From assembly GCA_030611625.1 (NCBI GenBank), contig JAUWPK010000004.1, positions 1 through 24,057 of the forward strand: 24,057 nt of DNA, given 5' to 3'. The position numbers were made by a program, and so were the translations under genes. The stretch is from Promethearchaeum sp. Its GTDB lineage: Archaea > Asgardarchaeota > Lokiarchaeia > Sigyniarchaeales > Promethearchaeaceae. Positions within the stretch are counted from its first letter, which is position 1; each line of letters opens with the position of its first letter. The notes under the pieces are model-generated. The model was given only the letters and a program-made list of their open reading frames with translations, ran no database searches and was not told the origin of the DNA. Below, in pieces: positions 22,252 through 24,057 of this stretch.

Positions 22252-23504
22252 TTTGAATCTTCCTCCTTCTTTTTAGTTATTTCCGATTCATCTGAAGATT
22301 CGAGTTGATCTACAATTTGAGATCTGTGAAGTCGATTTAATTCAACTTTTTTCCAAAAAATGAAATCTTTTGCAGGATTTTGGATAGGTACAATTTCTCC
22401 ATTACGCTTTTTTGCTCCATCTCTACACAATTTATCACCAAAATTGGGATCATCATCTCTGCATATGTGATATGACTTCAGTTTTACACAATTATACATA
22501 CTATATTTCTTTCCTTTTCCAGACCCCGCGGCAAATTCTGTTTGATATCTTGCGATTTTTTCATCAAAATCTGGAGAAGTACGAAAAATATCAACTGTTT
22601 CTTCTACTGAATGATTTGTGTTTAAATAAAAGAAAGCAATCGCCAATCTCTCGTTGTGTGATAGGTTTTCTCCATGAATTACTCTATATAATATAGCTTT
22701 GATGCATGGAGGGAATAATTCGGAACCAATAGTTTCGCCTTCAGAAAATATAGATGATTCAAACCTTTTCTTATGAGTTGCCATCATCTTTGAAATCTCA
22801 TCCAATATATCTGTTATTTCAGGTATCTTTTCCATTTGACTTGATAATTCTTTATTTATCTGCCTATAATCGGGTAGAGTTTTTTGCCGAACAAATTCTC
22901 GAAGTAACAGAACTACATCATGACGAATAAGATAGATTTTACCACTTTCAAAATATCGATTTATCAATTTCCAAGAATCATTTCTTATTTTGGTAGATAC
23001 TCTTAAATATGAAGGAAAATCCATTTGGAATGGATATTTAATCCCATTTTTAAAAATATGTTCGTCAACTGTACAAGATATACCTAAATTAGAGAAAATA
23101 TTCTGCAATATTTTATTTGGGAAATCTTTTTTAGCATTATATTTACTTAATTCCAATTGGCAATGTTTTGCATAAGTATTTGTTAATGCGTTTCCTAAAA
23201 TCCGATTTCCTGAGACAGAGATAATTATCTGCAGAACTGGATACATAGCTAAATGAATTACATCACCAGTAGGAGTAGAAAACTCTTCTTTAGATTGGAT
23301 TATATTTCTAAAAAATTGTTTTATTCGTTCTAAAAGTTCATCATATTCCTTAAAGAGAAACTGGACCATTTCAATCAAAGAAATTGACCCCATTTTTTCT
23401 TCAGAAATATTCAGATCATCAAAAAGTACCTTGCTACTTTCATTTAACCAAGGAAATTGAAGGAATAATTGCTTTGGGAGATTATATTTTTGAATAATTT
23501 CCAT
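22248..23504 (-). CDS. priL: DNA primase large subunit PriL
   Basis: The N-terminal helical domain (about 1-250) is followed by the C-terminal iron-sulfur domain. The four cluster ligands are visible: FPPC (Cys267), YNC (Cys339), YHIC (Cys348) and KLC (Cys360). HICRDDDPNFGDKLC is typical of the family. PriL pairs with PriS and is needed for initiation of RNA/DNA primer synthesis. A charged tail (about 395-418) encodes, in its last codons, the GGAGG that lies before the priS start. The length of 418 is normal. ATG 23504 has a weak GGTATGA element upstream. The stop overlaps the presumed priS start, so the two are translationally coupled. Confidence 0.95.
   Translation of the reverse strand: MEIIQKYNLPKQLFLQFPWLNESSKVLFDDLNISEEKMGSISLIEMVQFLFKEYDELLERIKQFFRNIIQSKEEFSTPTGDVIHLAMYPVLQIIISVSGNRILGNALTNTYAKHCQLELSKYNAKKDFPNKILQNIFSNLGISCTVDEHIFKNGIKYPFQMDFPSYLRVSTKIRNDSWKLINRYFESGKIYLIRHDVVLLLREFVRQKTLPDYRQINKELSSQMEKIPEITDILDEISKMMATHKKRFESSIFSEGETIGSELFPPCIKAILYRVIHGENLSHNERLAIAFFYLNTNHSVEETVDIFRTSPDFDEKIARYQTEFAAGSGKGKKYSMYNCVKLKSYHICRDDDPNFGDKLCRDGAKKRNGEIVPIQNPAKDFIFWKKVELNRLHRSQIVDQLESSDESEITKKKEEDSK
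22249..22266 (-). promoter_or_regulatory. Ribosome-binding site and ATA start of priS
   Basis: On the minus strand AAGGAGGA is followed, 10 bases after GGAGG, by ATAACGG. ATA is in frame with the conserved PriS N-terminus and shares its last two bases with the TAA of priL. A single A-to-G change would give the common ATGA overlap, suggesting an ATGA ancestor or a base-calling error. Confidence 0.5.
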
Positions 23505-23637
23505 CTTTCATACCACTTCTTAACTTTTTCTTTAAACTTTTAACTATATGAAATTATTTATGCGAAATATTTAGAGTTTAATTGTTACTGTATTAATTTT
23601 TTCACTTACTCAATAATTTTCTAACCTACCTTATTTT

Positions 23638-24057
23638 CTAAAATATGAATTTAATTTTGCGTATTAATTTTTTCAAATCCCTCTCATAATATAATTTCTT
23701 ATTGAAAACGGAAGGATGCATGAGTTTTTTCCGGAAATTTAAAGCATCAGAATTTTCCATAATTCTCTCCATCTGTTCTCGCAATTCACTTTTCTTTACA
23801 ATTTTTGGACATTTGAATCTTATCTCTATCTTTGTAAATGAATCCGATTCAATTCTCACTTGAAGGTGGTTATTCTTCTCATCATAATCAATTGAGGACT
23901 GAATTTCGGATTCTGAAATAATTTCAGGGGTTCCTGGATTTTCTATTGCTTCAAAATTCAGTATGTAATTTCGAGAGGTTGGTATGTATTGTGGCTTTTC
24001 TTCTGAATGCTCTATAGAAAATGACACTTTTTCATCCCAATGCAGTTTCAAAGTTGT
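23638..24057 (-). CDS. C-terminal end of an unknown protein (partial)
   Basis: The frame is open to the window edge, so the 5' end is probably outside; the first possible start within the window is TTG at 24051. The visible part has beta-rich stretches (NYILNFEAIENPGTPEI, HLQVRIESDSFTKIEIRFKC) and then a basic helical end (KKLYYERDLKKLIRKIKFIF). I do not recognise the family. It lies upstream of priL on the same strand with a 133-base gap that contains AT-rich sequence and could hold the priL promoter, so a shared operon is uncertain. Confidence 0.6.
   Translation of the reverse strand, partial: TTLKLHWDEKVSFSIEHSEEKPQYIPTSRNYILNFEAIENPGTPEIISESEIQSSIDYDEKNNHLQVRIESDSFTKIEIRFKCPKIVKKSELREQMERIMENSDALNFRKKLMHPSVFNKKLYYERDLKKLIRKIKFIF

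Overview
The window looks like a piece of chromosome from an Asgard archaeon, most like the Lokiarchaeia/Prometheoarchaeum side. It is very AT-rich. It carries archaeal information-processing genes (aIF2-alpha, Nop10, both primase subunits and a GINS subunit), and also eukaryote-type small GTPases (one Ras/Rab-like, one Gtr/Rag-like) beside a longin-like protein. No tRNA, rRNA, CRISPR array or intact mobile element was seen. The lineage is inferred from gene content only.

Layout. Positions 1-2600: a membrane/zinc-ribbon protein, then a longin-like gene whose stop overlaps a Rab-like GTPase frame, then a Rag-like GTPase. Positions 2600-4800: a DUF6506-like protein and a large HEPN-domain protein. 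Positions 4800-6450: gene-poor, with two small genes and a possible membrane-anchor remnant. Positions 6450-9510: a leucine-rich-repeat protein, a PadR regulator that shares its extreme C-terminal tail, a small unknown protein and a small heat-shock protein. Positions 9550-13000: a HAD phosphatase, a U32 protein and an alpha-oxoamine synthase of the serine-palmitoyltransferase type.

The most interesting block is 13227-16900. An ArsR regulator is divergent from an ACR3-type efflux permease. The permease is followed by a 551-residue protein that fuses a SAM-dependent methyltransferase to a complete HgcA-like corrinoid protein with its membrane domain, and then by an HgcB-type ferredoxin. This reads as a metal(loid)-responsive corrinoid methylation cassette. 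SAM would charge the corrinoid, HgcB would supply low-potential electrons, and the permease would export metalloid. The substrate (mercury, arsenic or another element) cannot be settled from the sequence, because the HgcA cap motif is only partly canonical.

Positions 16900-18900 hold a YjbQ-family protein, a divergent cation exchanger and an Lrp/AsnC regulator. Positions 19100-24057 hold aIF2-alpha and nop10, with convergent replication genes (priL, priS, GINS) and the end of an unknown gene. Two genes, the Rab-like GTPase and priS, have no ATG/GTG/TTG where homology demands a start. In each, an ATA codon overlaps the upstream stop codon. At the GTPase an A7 slippery run also precedes the stop, so frameshifting or an uncounted base is an alternative there.
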